The position numbers and the translations under genes are program-made. A stretch of 64,000 nucleotides of DNA from Paralvinella palmiformis (lineage: Eukaryota; Annelida; Polychaeta; Terebellida; Alvinellidae), in NCBI GenBank assembly GCA_025642065.1, contig JAODUP010000018.1, positions 926,501 through 990,500 of the forward strand. Direction: 5' to 3'. Positions 12,772 to 25,081 of this stretch are shown piece after piece; within the stretch, counting starts at the first letter, position 1; each line of letters begins with the position of its first letter. The notes beneath the pieces were generated by a model. The model worked only from the letters and a program-made list of their open reading frames with translations, was not told the DNA's origin and made no database searches.

Positions 12772-13625
12772 CATGAAAAAGCAAAAAAAGGTTATTACCT
12801 AAGTTAATTGTAAGCAAATTTTATTGCTATCATTATCATCAGTTCAAAGTATTTTATTGTTTAGCACCTTCAAATAAATCATTTTCTATACGATGGTATA
12901 TTTTAACAGATATATGCACATATATACACATATATCTTGATATAATTTTTTATTAATTAACACTTCAGCGGTAAAATTATTTCATTATAATATAATGGAA
13001 TAGTAGATCTATTACCGAATTCCTGAAGCGTTAATTATATTTCAATTATTTTAATAATAATTCATTGTTGTTAATATTTCTAAAATGGGCCAACAGTTAC
13101 TGCAATAATTAATACGTACGTATCTAAAGCTTCATTTATAAAATGAAAATGATGATGAATTAAGTTATATATGTTCATGCATACTAGATCTGGTAAATAA
13201 ACAGGCCCTGGTTCCTAATATTTTAGTTGTAAGGTGATTGTGAGTCGTTGTAGTTTACGCGTTGTTTTCCACTTTGTGAGTAGAGTCTAGTTGCAGTTTG
13301 TGCGTTGTTTTCCGCTTTGTAAGTCATTGAAGTTTGGGCGTTGTTTTTCCCACTAAGAACGAAATAGTACTATTCGATTACAGATAGCTACATCCTTGAC
13401 CTTGTCAACTAGTTGGTGTGCTCATCCGGACCGGGATTAAATTGACAGATTTTTCATTTAATGTATTAACATTCATGAAATATTAAATATCAGCACATAA
13501 AACTGTAAGTAGAATGTAAATATAATATTTTCTATCACAAAATTTATTAGTAAATATATATATTTAGCGACTTATAAGACTTGCTGTTAAGCTTATTCAA
13601 TTAATGCTTTTCTATTACTCTACTA
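12770..13625. other. No gene seen
   Basis: AT-rich. Around 13240-13350 the phrase GCGTTGTTTTCC.CTTTGTGAGT recurs imperfectly two to three times. Nothing else noted. Confidence 0.45.
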
Positions 13626-13630
13626 CAAAA

Positions 13631-13832
13631 TCTAGATCTAGACTACTAGTACTAGTACTAGTCATCTACTAGACTAGAGTCTAGTCTAGAATCCTCTAGT
13701 CTAGCCTAGATCCCCTAGTCTAGATGTAGATTTACTAGATATATCTATCATCTAGATCTAGATAATCTAGTCTTAGACTTGGCCTAGTCTTAGCCAGGCT
13801 TAAGTCTACAAACGCCAGTCTAGACTCTAGTC
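13631..13832. repeat. CTAG-rich palindromic low-complexity tract
   Basis: I count 21 CTAG tetramers in about 200 bp; fewer than one is expected by chance. They come as TCTAGATCTAGA, ACTAGTACTAGTACTAGT, AGTCTAGTCTAGA and similar, so the tract is largely made of overlapping short palindromes. It encodes no protein. Confidence 0.9.
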
Positions 13833-13859
13833 TAAGTATTGGAGACTCTTTTAGACTTT

Positions 13860-14732
13860 ATCCTACTGATTTTAGGTTATACCCCAATCTTTAAGACTTT
13901 CACTTTGCAGCAAATTTGCCTAAATCAGTAACTGTAATAAATTGATTATGCTAATTGGTCATACTTCAGCAACTGAATTCTTATGGAACCCTTCACTGTG
14001 ACTGTTTTACTATTTAGCCCCAAAGTGTAATTTTGGCTTGCTTGTTTACCTCCGGCTTTAAAATTTAATGTTTCAGCATTAGCAGCAGAATAAATTTTCA
14101 TTTAATTTTAAATTTTAATACTGATCTAACTTTGCATTTTCTGTTTACCTAGGATCCAGAAGTTAATAAACTAATATAGGTAGATTTAGACTATAAATCT
14201 CAGTCTGCTGCTTCTTGAAAATTAATTTAGATTCACTGTCAATCAGGTACATGTAATTATATACAAGTCATAAGCCTAAAATAAACAGACATATTATTTT
14301 AGCTACTTATATAAAAAAGTCACATGAAGATAAATTCTGTGAATAACTATATAGTATATGCCTGTTTTGATAATTGTGAATGAAAAATGTAATTGTCAGG
14401 AAAAAGTCTGGTAATATAAGTGTTTTACTATAGATCTAAGATCTCAGGAAAGTTGGTCAGGGGCCTATGACTATGTAGATGATAAAATTATATTTTTAAA
14501 CATTGTACCTATGGTATTTAGAGAAGAGTATGACTGCCTCTCTTTCCTCAATGCAGTGTACTGAGCTACCTGGGGATAACATACACTCACACACACACAC
14601 CATTGTTGATAGACACCAATTTAAGTGGTTTCTTATCTGGTACTGGTAGCTTTGCAAATCCCAACACAGTTCAATGGTGATAACAAATTAACTATCCAAT
14701 GTTATTGAATACCGGATAGTATTTAATAAGTT
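13860..14732. other. No gene seen
   Basis: Ordinary AT-rich intergenic sequence with a short (AC)n run near 14586. Confidence 0.45.
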
Positions 14733-15050
14733 GTGGTAGTGCAGGTTAGAACGTAGTCCTGACTCATAGCCGAAGGGTTGCAGGCTCGAGGCCCTGAGAA
14801 CTGCAATGCTGTAATGTGGCAACTGGTTCACTCATCCATAAAAATGAGAACCTGACAGGATGTGATGGCTATGTGTTTGAGTAACGCTTTGCACCTTTAA
14901 TGGTAGCATGTGTTGTATGCTTCCTTTGTAGTTGAAATGTGTGTTGAGTGGAAACAGGTTTGAGTCAGGGATAATAATACTGTACAGCACCTCAGGACAG
15001 GCATACCTGATTTTGGCGCTATATAAACATGCATTATTATTATTATAATG
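14733..15050 (+). mobile_element. SINE family C, copy 1
   Basis: Same element as 39763-40056. The head contains GACTCATAGCCGAAGG, like the anticodon arm of a tRNA-Met (CAT), then CATCCATAAAAA, CCTGACAGGATG, GATGGCTATGTGTTTGAG and GTCAGGGATAATAATACTG. It ends GGCGCTATATAAACATGC followed by (ATT)n. The microsatellite-like tail and tRNA-like head mark it as a SINE. Confidence 0.8.
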
Positions 15051-18000
15051 GCAAGTTCTATAAATCAGATTTAATTAAGTTTATCTTCCAGAACAGAACT
15101 GCATCAAGCTTTAGTTTTTCGTAAGTCATATATACCTGTAGGCGTGAGAATTCCCAGTAGTTTCCCTTGTTTAAAAAAAAAACTTACACACAGGTCATTC
15201 TTGGGATGATGTAGATCTGGTGAGCTCATGGGCGGGGGTTCTGTGATTTCAGCACACAATTTATTTGCACTTTGACATCTCCATTCTGATAGTTGATTTT
15301 AAACAAAACATTAACCATTGGATCTTCAGTATGCTCATTCATTGGCTGTTCAGCCTGTGTACCAAATTTCTTGACTAATGACAGAGCAAATAATATATAC
15401 AAAATAATCAAGTTGTTAGATCTATGAGTATGAGTTTTCATTTATGTCTAATTGGCGTAGCCACATTACCACCTATTATTCAATGATTACTACTATTTAG
15501 TAGTACTACATGTTCTATATACATGGGAAATTTCATAATAAACTTTATTTGGTAATACTACCATATTTTTCCATGTATTGGTCACATTTGGTATATAACA
15601 CACCCCCCTTATTGACCAGAAAAATGCCTGGAAAAACCTAGTTTTAGTGTATTACGTGCAGGAGAAACTGTGAAAATCTGCAGCTGGAATTGCACACCAT
15701 TTCTTCAGTAATATGCTACCCATGGTTTTTACCCACCTGATGACCAAGGGAATCGATGGTCTCTTTAGTTTACTAGCAGCTGTTAGCAGTTTACTGATGT
15801 ACACCCTCTGCTTATGATGGCCTGCATGGATGCAGATATGGATTTTGCCCCTAAGGTCCACAAAAAGATCAAAAGCTATTAGCCACAACCTTTGATTTTC
15901 ATTTGTAATTGCTTTGATCTTATATTAGTTATAATTAATAAACAAACTTGTCTCAACTCTGACCATGAATCGATGAAATATGACGCATGTGTAAGTCAAG
16001 TTTTTGTGGTAGTGATTTATGTTCACACCTTGTATAATGATCCTTTTGATTATTTAGCAATTAAAAGTGATAAAAGATAATAATTAGGCAAATAACGGGG
16101 AAATTAAGTAATTTATTATGATATCTGTGAAAACAGTTCAATTAAGTGTACAGTATTATAAATAGCAATGCAAATCCTAGCCAGTCATTATTATCAATTT
16201 AGCAGTAAAATTCTGTATATCAGTCTGTATATTATTCTTTTAAAAAACTGGACACATTTAGTTTATGGTATATACTGCATGCCCCCAAAACAAACAGTTT
16301 GCTGTATAAAGAATACAGTAAGTTAAAAGTAAATGCAGTAATTTAAATTGAATTTATTCATACACAAGATCTACTTATTTGACATACGCTGAATAGGCTT
16401 ATGTAGATGTAGATCTTTGTGTGTGAAGTAGTACAAAATGGAGAATAGGAGATGTACAGAATGAACTTCAGGCCATCTAAAACCCCCCAGTGCCTGACAA
16501 GAGGAAGATGATTCAAAATGGCTCAGATATTAATGCTCAAGAGAAACTATAATTCGCATCAGTACAAAGATCGCCTGTGTGACGTCAGAGCATTTCAGTT
16601 TGCTCCTTCCCGCCTTTGAATCTGGCTTCCGTGCAGCCATAATGGCGGCCCTCCAGTAATTTGGATTATTTCCCTATATCTGTGATATCAGGTATATTTG
16701 GTGATTTTTATTGTGTAATATTTGTGGTTACTGTTCTAAGCAATCCAAATTTTAAAAATTTCTAAGGGTAGACTGTCCCTTTAACCAGTGGTTTAACTTC
16801 AGTCTCTACACTGATACAGTCATGGTGGCATTCTGAACAGTGACACACACTGAAATTAGACCAGGATGACAAATATCATTAGAATAGTGTACCACATATT
16901 TTTAGTGTATCAGCACTCAGAGACCTAAGTGGCCTCATTCATAACAATAATACATTTTGGATATTTGTTTAATCAATGTTATTAAATTTCATAGTGTGTA
17001 GCAAAGCACAATACATATTACTACAATAATGCAGCTCTTCAATAAATATATTTTTGTCTATATTAAAATCATAGTACCATACCTGAATGATTCAGACATT
17101 GTATATTTTTTTAAATAATTTTTGTGTTGGGAACATGTGCAAATAACATCCACATCCATCATATAGTTCTTTTCATATCTTGCACATGAGTATTGTCTTT
17201 TCTCTGAGTGAGCTGTTCATTTTGATTCAAAGTTTATAATTAGCCAGAGAGATTATAAATTTATCCAGAAAATTGTGGGATTATCATCAAATTGTGTGCC
17301 ATAGATCACTGACTACTGTGGTGCCAAAAAGTTCAAAACCATGGCACAATCTACACTGAAAATAGTTGAATAATAAGGAGAAAACAGATATATTTTGATA
17401 ATCTGTTTTTATTTGTATCTAGAGACCGGTGAGAAGACAGCTTAGGCTACACTAGTCCCTGCAATTTCATTTATATATATATATATATATATATATAATT
17501 GTGTGTATGTGTGCTTGTATATATATATGTATGTAGATGTATATATCTGTATTATCTTCGTAATGCATATGGAAATTGCAAACAAAATCTATCTGACTTG
17601 TATGCTACAGAGGTGATGTCACTAGTTTGACCAATGTATGCACCTGTCTTCATTGATAATTATTGGTGCTGATTTGAAACAGTAAGCTTTACTATGCTAT
17701 ACCCAATAAATTTTGACAGTTGCCCTCCAAATGTACAAGTAATATTAACATTTCAGTGTGTTTATATTTTAATACACACACACTCACACACACACGTATC
17801 ACATTTAAAAACTTTCAACACAGAATATGTGCACTGATACTATAAGTATTGAAAGTAATTTGACATGAACAGCTGCAGATCTGTAAAGTGTGTGTACTTA
17901 TATTTTATAAATGGACTACTAATTTAGTGATGTTCTAAAGTGTTACAAAATTCTTTTTTTTTTCAGCATATGTGTTTTATGTGAATAGTCCTGATTTCAA

Positions 18001-18934
18001 CATGAAACAGTAACTTGAACTATGATGAAAATTGACATAAATGTATATAATATATTTAATAGTTACATGACAACACAAGGTCAACAAGAAAAAACTTTTC
18101 TAAAAGAGAGTGTCAACAATAAATGGTAAGACACGATAGATTAGTTACTCAAACATCAACTCATTAAATACACCATGAGTATCAGCGCAATGGCTGTTTT
18201 TTTCTTCTTCAAGAATAGGTTGTTCAGTTTTGGTGGTGATACTGTAGTTCTTTGCATTGCTAGTTTGAATCTTCAGTATATTGTCAGCGCTCTACTAGAC
18301 GTTCCCAAAATATTCCTGTTTTCATCAGGGCAATATGATGCCGTATCTGATTTAGCTAGTAGATATAATCTGCAACTGGCAATTATTGGCACAGATCTAA
18401 TTATAATGGTTGTAACTAGGACATAAATTCTAGAATTTGACTAGCGTTTTCAACATTCAGCTTGTGTTTGATAACCCATAGGGAACGGTGACATGCTATA
18501 TTAGTATATAGCAGCAATAGTGCATACAAAATACATCACGCAAAAGATTGCACCCAGTGAAACATTCATAACAACAATGACTGCTGATGCGCAATGCTGC
18601 GCTGATACCTGATGTCACCGAAATAATAGTCACTACAGTGCATCTAAAAATACATGTAACTGAGCTAATGTGACAAGCTTCAATTTAGTGACAGGCATAT
18701 AGATACAGTTGTATTTTTTTAACTAGAACATCACATACTGACATAGTGAACTCGATGTGGTGACAGATTTGTCTATTTCGCCTTCTTTAAGAAGTGGAAG
18801 AGTTGAACCATTTTGTTATTGGTTATTATTATTACTGTTCCTCAGCTTCCCTCGTGGTATATAGGAAGATGTTTTAGTGAATCCATTGCTTTGGTGATCA
18901 TCATCTTATTGCAGATTTCTAACTGTTAGAGTGA

Positions 18935-18937
<3 letters not shown>
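15051..18937. other. No gene identified
   Basis: Open frames of 60-83 codons occur (for example 15226-15441 and 15652-15888 on minus, 18175-18426 on plus), but I recognise none and see no splice-site support. The words AAATATGACGCATGTGTAAG (15976) and ACTGTCCCTTTA (16771) look like transposon-end sequences; the first recurs near 43627. Confidence 0.4.

Positions 18938-18990
<53 letters not shown>
18938..18990. repeat. (AT)n microsatellite
   Basis: About 26 AT units. A tRNA-like head follows at 19010. Confidence 0.95.
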
Positions 18991-18991
<1 letters not shown>

Positions 18992-19009
18992 CCGATTCAT
19001 ATCTTATTA

Positions 19010-19200
19010 GGGTGCAGATGGTGGTGCACTTTAGTGCAAACCATTTAAACCTGTGTTCGAGACCCAGCATTACCTATTTCATCTGATCATCTCGTTTTCC
19101 TCGTGAAGTTGTTCAAATGTCTCGGGTGTGCATGTGCCATGGGTCAACAAATCACTTCCACACATTCAATTAGTCACTTACAGGGAATGGTTGTGATCTG
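19010..19200 (+). mobile_element. Possible tRNA-derived SINE
   Basis: GGTGCAGATGGTGGTGCAC followed 30-40 bp later by TGTGTTCGAGACCC resembles an A box/B box pair of a degraded tRNA. Later words such as GTGCATGTGCCATGGG are seen only here. Weak. Confidence 0.35.
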
Positions 19201-20836
19201 TTAAGAGGAATTTAACAGAACAAATCAGTATTCTTTTACTGGCAAACTAAAACTAGTTATAAGAACCATCTGCTTTATTAGGTGATGTTTTTGAAAACCC
19301 AACAACTACATTTTCAGTTAAGTGCAGCCTACCATAAACAAGCACATTCTTGGCCATAATGTTTTTGGTATTATTGCTCATTCAAACCAATTTAAAAATA
19401 TCCCTTTCTAGTGCTGACTTGTTTGTTATTAAAGGTATTCAGATGGGCTGTTTGAATAATGGGACATCTTTTGTTGGTTGTTAGCCTCTAACTGTAAGAC
19501 ACTGTTCACGCTTGGCACGTGTTATTATGGATATCAGAAAAACATTGGAATTTAGTTACCTAGACATACTTCAGAGTTATTTCTATAATGTACCAGCAGC
19601 AGTTCAGTAATCATATTTTAGCCTGTTCTTATTGAAGCTAAAATTATACAGCGACATTATGCAATTATGGAAAGTTAATTTCAGGTCATTTTAATAGGCA
19701 GACTATTTCTGTTTGGGACATTAAGTTCTTCTATATATACTTGTTGGTCATTGTTCAGTTATAGAAATCATATCTTTAAATACGCAACTCAGGACTAGCC
19801 TGTACGAAATAATGATTAATATGTTGTATATGAAAAAGATGTCAAAATAGGTGCCTACTGAGGATAAGGTAGTCAAGATGTCAGAAATGTTTTTCTGCGA
19901 TTTAATGTACATTTATAAAAAAACTAGTGTTTTATTTCATGCAACTCATGAGAGCCAGACGTTGGAATGTGGTTCTCAATCCTCTCTATGATACCATTAA
20001 GTTGAGGTCTTCCCATTTTTGTATGCGTTTGCGTGCATGCACACACACTAACAGCTGAATTATGAAAAGGTGGGAACTTTATCTTGCTTAAGCTAGAATT
20101 CTTCTGTGTTTTCTAAATCATGTTTGCCCCAAGAACAATACAATTGATTAATCTCTAGTTCTAATGTGGCCAACTAGTCATAGGTGATTCGTTTTTGTCA
20201 AAGTATTTCCTGTGTGGCATTTCTGAGCTATATACTGTATAGTAGTATTTGTTTTCTCGTTCTTTCACAGATGGACCTACAGGTGTATTAACAATGGTCA
20301 TTGTTTGCCTATTCAACAGACTCTTATCATTATTCTTTCTTTGGACAACTCAACAATGACCGTGTGAAAATATGAAGATTTTATTTGCAGTCAGTGTTCT
20401 TTGTTTGGTCAACATTGCGTTATGGTCTTGTGCAGCGAAGGCTGGTCCTCATGTTTATTGTCCCTCATTATGATATGAGCATGAAAGTGGCCAAAACCTG
20501 CCATAAAGTGTATTAACAATAGCAAGACCTGTGTTATGTCATCATTATAGCTTGATCGTTTAAAGCATGGAAGTGTATCATTTTGTTGATGTTCCTTCAT
20601 TTCCAGCAGACACGATTGAACCAGCCAGAGTGTGAGGGTGATTACGATGTAACCAGTCAACTGTAAAGTTGTTTTGAATGGATTTTCTTGTCGATGCCTG
20701 GAGATGTCTCATAGTTGAATGAGCACAGATAGTCTTTGAAAACACGACGTTATGAATGGATGAAAGCGGCGATAAACATCGCATGCAGGGTATTTATTAT
20801 GTTCGCTAGTAGCAGCCAGTAGTCAGATTCGGGCAG
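19201..20836. other. PORCN upstream region; no gene seen
   Basis: Presumed promoter side of PORCN. I see no clear TATA box, CpG cluster or other landmark. The DNA becomes more GC-balanced only from about 20840. Confidence 0.4.
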
Positions 20837-20935
20837 ATGATGGACGTTTTCTTTGTGGGTGAGCAAACAGAGAACGGCTTTCACCGTGACGTGGTACACG
20901 ACCAGAGCTGGTACTGTCGTGCCATCATGTCATAA
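20837..20935 (+). promoter_or_regulatory. Upstream ORF in the PORCN leader
   Basis: An ATG at 20837, followed at once by a second ATG, opens a 32-codon frame that ends in TAA at 20933-20935, 12 nt before the PORCN start codon and in the same frame. If the PORCN transcript includes this stretch, ribosomes would have to scan past it or reinitiate, so it could damp translation. No transcript start can be seen, so presence in the mRNA is inferred. Being in frame, it would become an N-terminal extension if the stop were read through; nothing shows that this happens. Confidence 0.4.
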
Positions 20936-20947
20936 CTTGCTTGGACC

Positions 20948-23900
20948 ATGGCCTGGATGGATGCCTCATCGCAGTGGGGTCAAGATCTCATCGCCATGGA
21001 GATGGAAGACGACTACCTCGAGAGGAGATATTACCACGATGATGAGGCTGAATCTGGTTATGTGGATTATCCTGATGATTACCCTCTGGATGATGACTAC
21101 GGGAACTATGATCCATACGATGCCTACTATGATGACGAGATGTATTACACAAAGATATCGGCTAGTGAGCTCTTCGACCAGCGCATCGTGCCTACTGTGT
21201 CACAGGCATGTCAGACCATCATGCCTCTACTTGGCATGTGCTTTGTCAGCAGAATAACATCATACTTTGTAGCTGAAGGTAAGATCAGTTAATGATGGCC
21301 TGCACTTTGGTGAAATTATTGGCGATAATGTTCAGATGATGATGGATGGATGTTATTTAATGACATATCGGCACAATTTAGGCCATTCAGTGTCCAGATA
21401 ATATTCATGATTTCAATGTTTGCAGCAAATCTATTTACTATCAAAGTGGAGGCCAGCTTAGATTTGTTAAAGCCACTTCTGTGAGCCAGATTTTATGCTA
21501 AGCTTATGCACACAATGTTGTTTAAACGGAATACTTGTATTGATAATTACCAATCCAATGTTTTACTAGGCAGCCTTTTTACATTGTTACTGTAGCAGTT
21601 CATAAATACTCTGGGACACTCATTGGCTTAATGTGTGCAATTGCTTTTAAATTAAATTCCACTCACTTACTTGGTTACTGTATTAGTTCATCAACTTTGT
21701 GTGCAGGTGAGCGATTAAAGGTTTACCATAGCCAGCTGTCAAATCTTCTGTTGATATCAAATCAAACAGAATGAGGGGAGGAAGCCTGTGGCTAACATAC
21801 AAACAGACTTTTTGAGGAATCAGTCTTTTCCATCTGGTATGCCTGCTGACGACATGGCTTACAGTCACTGTGTTTTGAGTTCGTTAATCAACCAGCAAAT
21901 CAAAGCACCACCGAATAAAGTTGTCTTAGATAAAATATCAAGGATAAAGTTAGTCTGAATCCATCTTTAGGTATTCCAATGGTGCAGTGGATAGAGCACT
22001 GCACTATAAACCTCTAGGTTATATCAGTGTTGGAAATTCCCTCAAAAAATCATCAGACACCAGGACTGGCAGGTCCTAAGAGTTGTCAGCCCTGATGAAA
22101 AATTGTCAGCCCAGGTGCTGCTAGAGAGCAGCCCAGAAACCCCAAAGCTAGCAGGATGCACACAAAAACAGTTTGGGGCAATATATATGCTAATAATACT
22201 AGTACGGGGGCAAGGGGACATAATAGTTGATCATTTATGCATGATGGGGTGAATAATTGTCAATGGAAATGGATTTACAAATGTAGGTGTGGCGAGGTCA
22301 AGAAAATAAATAACCCTAAGCTTATTTTCACTATGTGAAATACAAAACAACTAATGATTTAGTTATTAAACATCCATCTTTATTTTAACTTAAAATAAAA
22401 TATTCTTTGAAGTTTGAACAGTTTATTTACTGGGAAGATCAGATTCCTCTAGATCAGAAAAATCTGAATGACAATCAGAGCCTGGAGTTGAGCCACTTGT
22501 GATCACTGTCTCGTCTGCATTGTCAACAAGAGCACATGTAAAATATAAACACAACTTCTGTGCACACATGATGAGACTCAAGTTCACTTCTGCTTACATT
22601 TGCAGCAAAAAAATCATGTTGAAAATGTCAAAAATCTGGGTGTGATTATTGAATAAATTATTGTTTCTTGTTATTTTAATGATTTTATTTGCCATGCGAA
22701 ACATGAATAGGTTGAATATCAGCAGGCCCACCGGGCCGGCAACTATAGAAAGACCCACGCCCGGGTCAAGAAGTGTCGGCCCGAGACACCCAGGCCGGGT
22801 CTTATTTCCAACACTGCTTATAGGTTCGAATCCAATGCACACTTGTGTTTGTGGGATGTATTCCTAGGGATTCACCTCTCACCCATTTGTCCCAGTTGTG
22901 ACCAGTATAAAAGCTAATTAACTCAAATAGTTTGACTCATATCTTTAAAAAACACCTCCTCCAAATGAAGGAGAATTTTTCCTCTTCTGGCTTCTACAGA
23001 AGACACTCTCTGATGTCATATAGCACTGAACATTAATCGGTAACCTATAATTATCATTTGAGTTGTCTTTGAGTTCAATAACTTCTTTATATTGTGATTC
23101 TACTGTTGATAATGATATAATAATGTTGATTTGGGTGTGTGTCATTTGACATGTCATAGGAGGCAAAACTATATCACCTCTGTGTCCTGATGTGTCATTA
23201 AATCCTAATCACTGACTCACCCATCACTGACTCGCCCTAATGGTAAACTCTATAAATGCTGATGTGTGCTATATTTTATGTTAATGTAACTGTTAAACAT
23301 ACATGTTTATATATTTGTATGACACGTAATTTTTTATCTATAACTTCTTTAAGTGCATTCAGATGGTGCAGTGTTTAGAACACTGTGCTGCAAACCTCCA
23401 GGTTGTGGGGTCGAATCTGACTCATACCTGTGTTTATGGGATTTGTCTCAAGTATGACCAGTGCCATGGGCTCAAGGCTAAACCAATTAGTTCAACTTGT
23501 GTCTATAGTTTCTTTAAATATCTTAATATGCACTGTATAGTGTAATATAATATCACATTAAACTGGTTTCAACTAATGAAGCTTTATTAACTACACATTA
23601 ATATTATTATTATTTTATTGTTTATGACTCAGAAAGTATATTTTACATTCAGTTAACTGATATTTTCTTTCTGATTTAAGTACTCCATGGAAGTGCTGTG
23701 GGCCAGTTCATCGTACACAGTACCTCAGCCATTAGTGGTCTAGTAGCTCTGCACTGGTTTTTCCGGGAGAATCTTGTCTACCTCGTCATGCTTGGGATAC
23801 TGGCTTACCTCTTACTGTTCGTCACCTGGTGTAAATGTAGAGGGCTCAGTGGTGTTACTGTGGCTTTTGTTACTGTAGTCTATCTTGTTACGTGGTGAGT

Positions 23901-25020
23901 TTTTCCAAATGGAATGTGTCGTCAGTTTCAGATACCTACTAGTTGATTTTTATGATATGTCATCATTCCTGTGAAAGCTGTTTTCTTACTGATGATTAGA
24001 GTAATCTGCAGGTGGAAATTAATTAAGTGACAAAAAGTTTATGTTTCTTAATTACAAAATCGTGTGTGCCTACTTGTAGTTTAGGTTTGTAATCTTTTCT
24101 CTACGATTTGGTTACCCTGTGGGTGTGGATGAATGCAGGTACAAGTCTGTATTTCACAGTTCATGAGTGTTAACTATGTGATATATTTAGGGTATTTATA
24201 TGAAGGGCAATATATATAGTATCATCATATACTTGAAAAGAAAGTACACACACACACACACACACAGACCTTTCACATCATACACGTATACAGGAGTTAT
24301 TGTTCAGTGGAAGTTGGTCCGTTTTTGGCAATAAATAGTTATTTTGTATTAGAGATATCTTGCTTGTGTCAGAAGCTTTCACACTAAACTGAATAGACAG
24401 ACTGCAATAAATAAACTATCTGTTTTTTATGTAATATTTTTGTCAGAACTCAAGAATGATGACTATACATGTCTTGATTATGAAGCAATTAGCTATATTT
24501 AACAGAATGAAGAAACATAATGACCAAATGTGCTTACTAGTAGACTGTTACAGTACTGTTGCTATGAATATGATGATAGTAGTTGTAATATTAGTGTGTT
24601 TTGATGGTGCACTTGGTTACAGCACTGCGCTGCAAACCTTCAGACTGTCGGTTTGAATCCGGTTCATCTCTGCATTTGTGGGATGTGTATCCATCGGGAG
24701 TCAGCTCTTAGCCATGTGCGACCAATAATGAGGCTACACAAATTAAATCAACCCAACTATGATGATAGTATTATTATGCTGTATTAAATATATAAGTGAT
24801 TGAGCTTGTGGATTAGGAATTTGTGTCTGTGTTGAATGATTGCTTATCCTTAAGTGGATTGTGTACTAAAAAGCTTTAAAATAGATTTGTTGATGTGTTT
24901 TTACGATATGTTAGATTATATCTGATATAATATTTTCCTTTTTATGACATTTCAGCGAGTTAGTAGTTGTTAAAGAAACAGAGTGGCACCAAATCAGAGG
25001 TAATTATCAGAATGCATCCA

Positions 25021-25081
<61 letters not shown>

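Noticed and set aside
15652..15888. 78-codon minus-strand frame with a protein-like look
   Set aside because: I could not match it to any family, and there is no supporting splice site or neighbour. Possibly transposon-derived, but unsupported.
16440..16790. Promoter or first exon suggested by TGACGTCA-like and GGCGGC words near 16580-16650
   Set aside because: The stretch ends in a GGGTAGACTGTCCCTTTA phrase typical of a repeat end, and no exon follows.
18175..18426. 83-codon plus-strand frame upstream of PORCN
   Set aside because: Hydrophobic but with no motif, no good splice sites and no link to PORCN exons.
20853..21257. 134-codon open frame overlapping PORCN exon 1
   Set aside because: It starts at TTG, not ATG, runs in another frame across the conserved exon, and has a composition (Met/Thr-rich) that follows from the GAT-rich coding strand.
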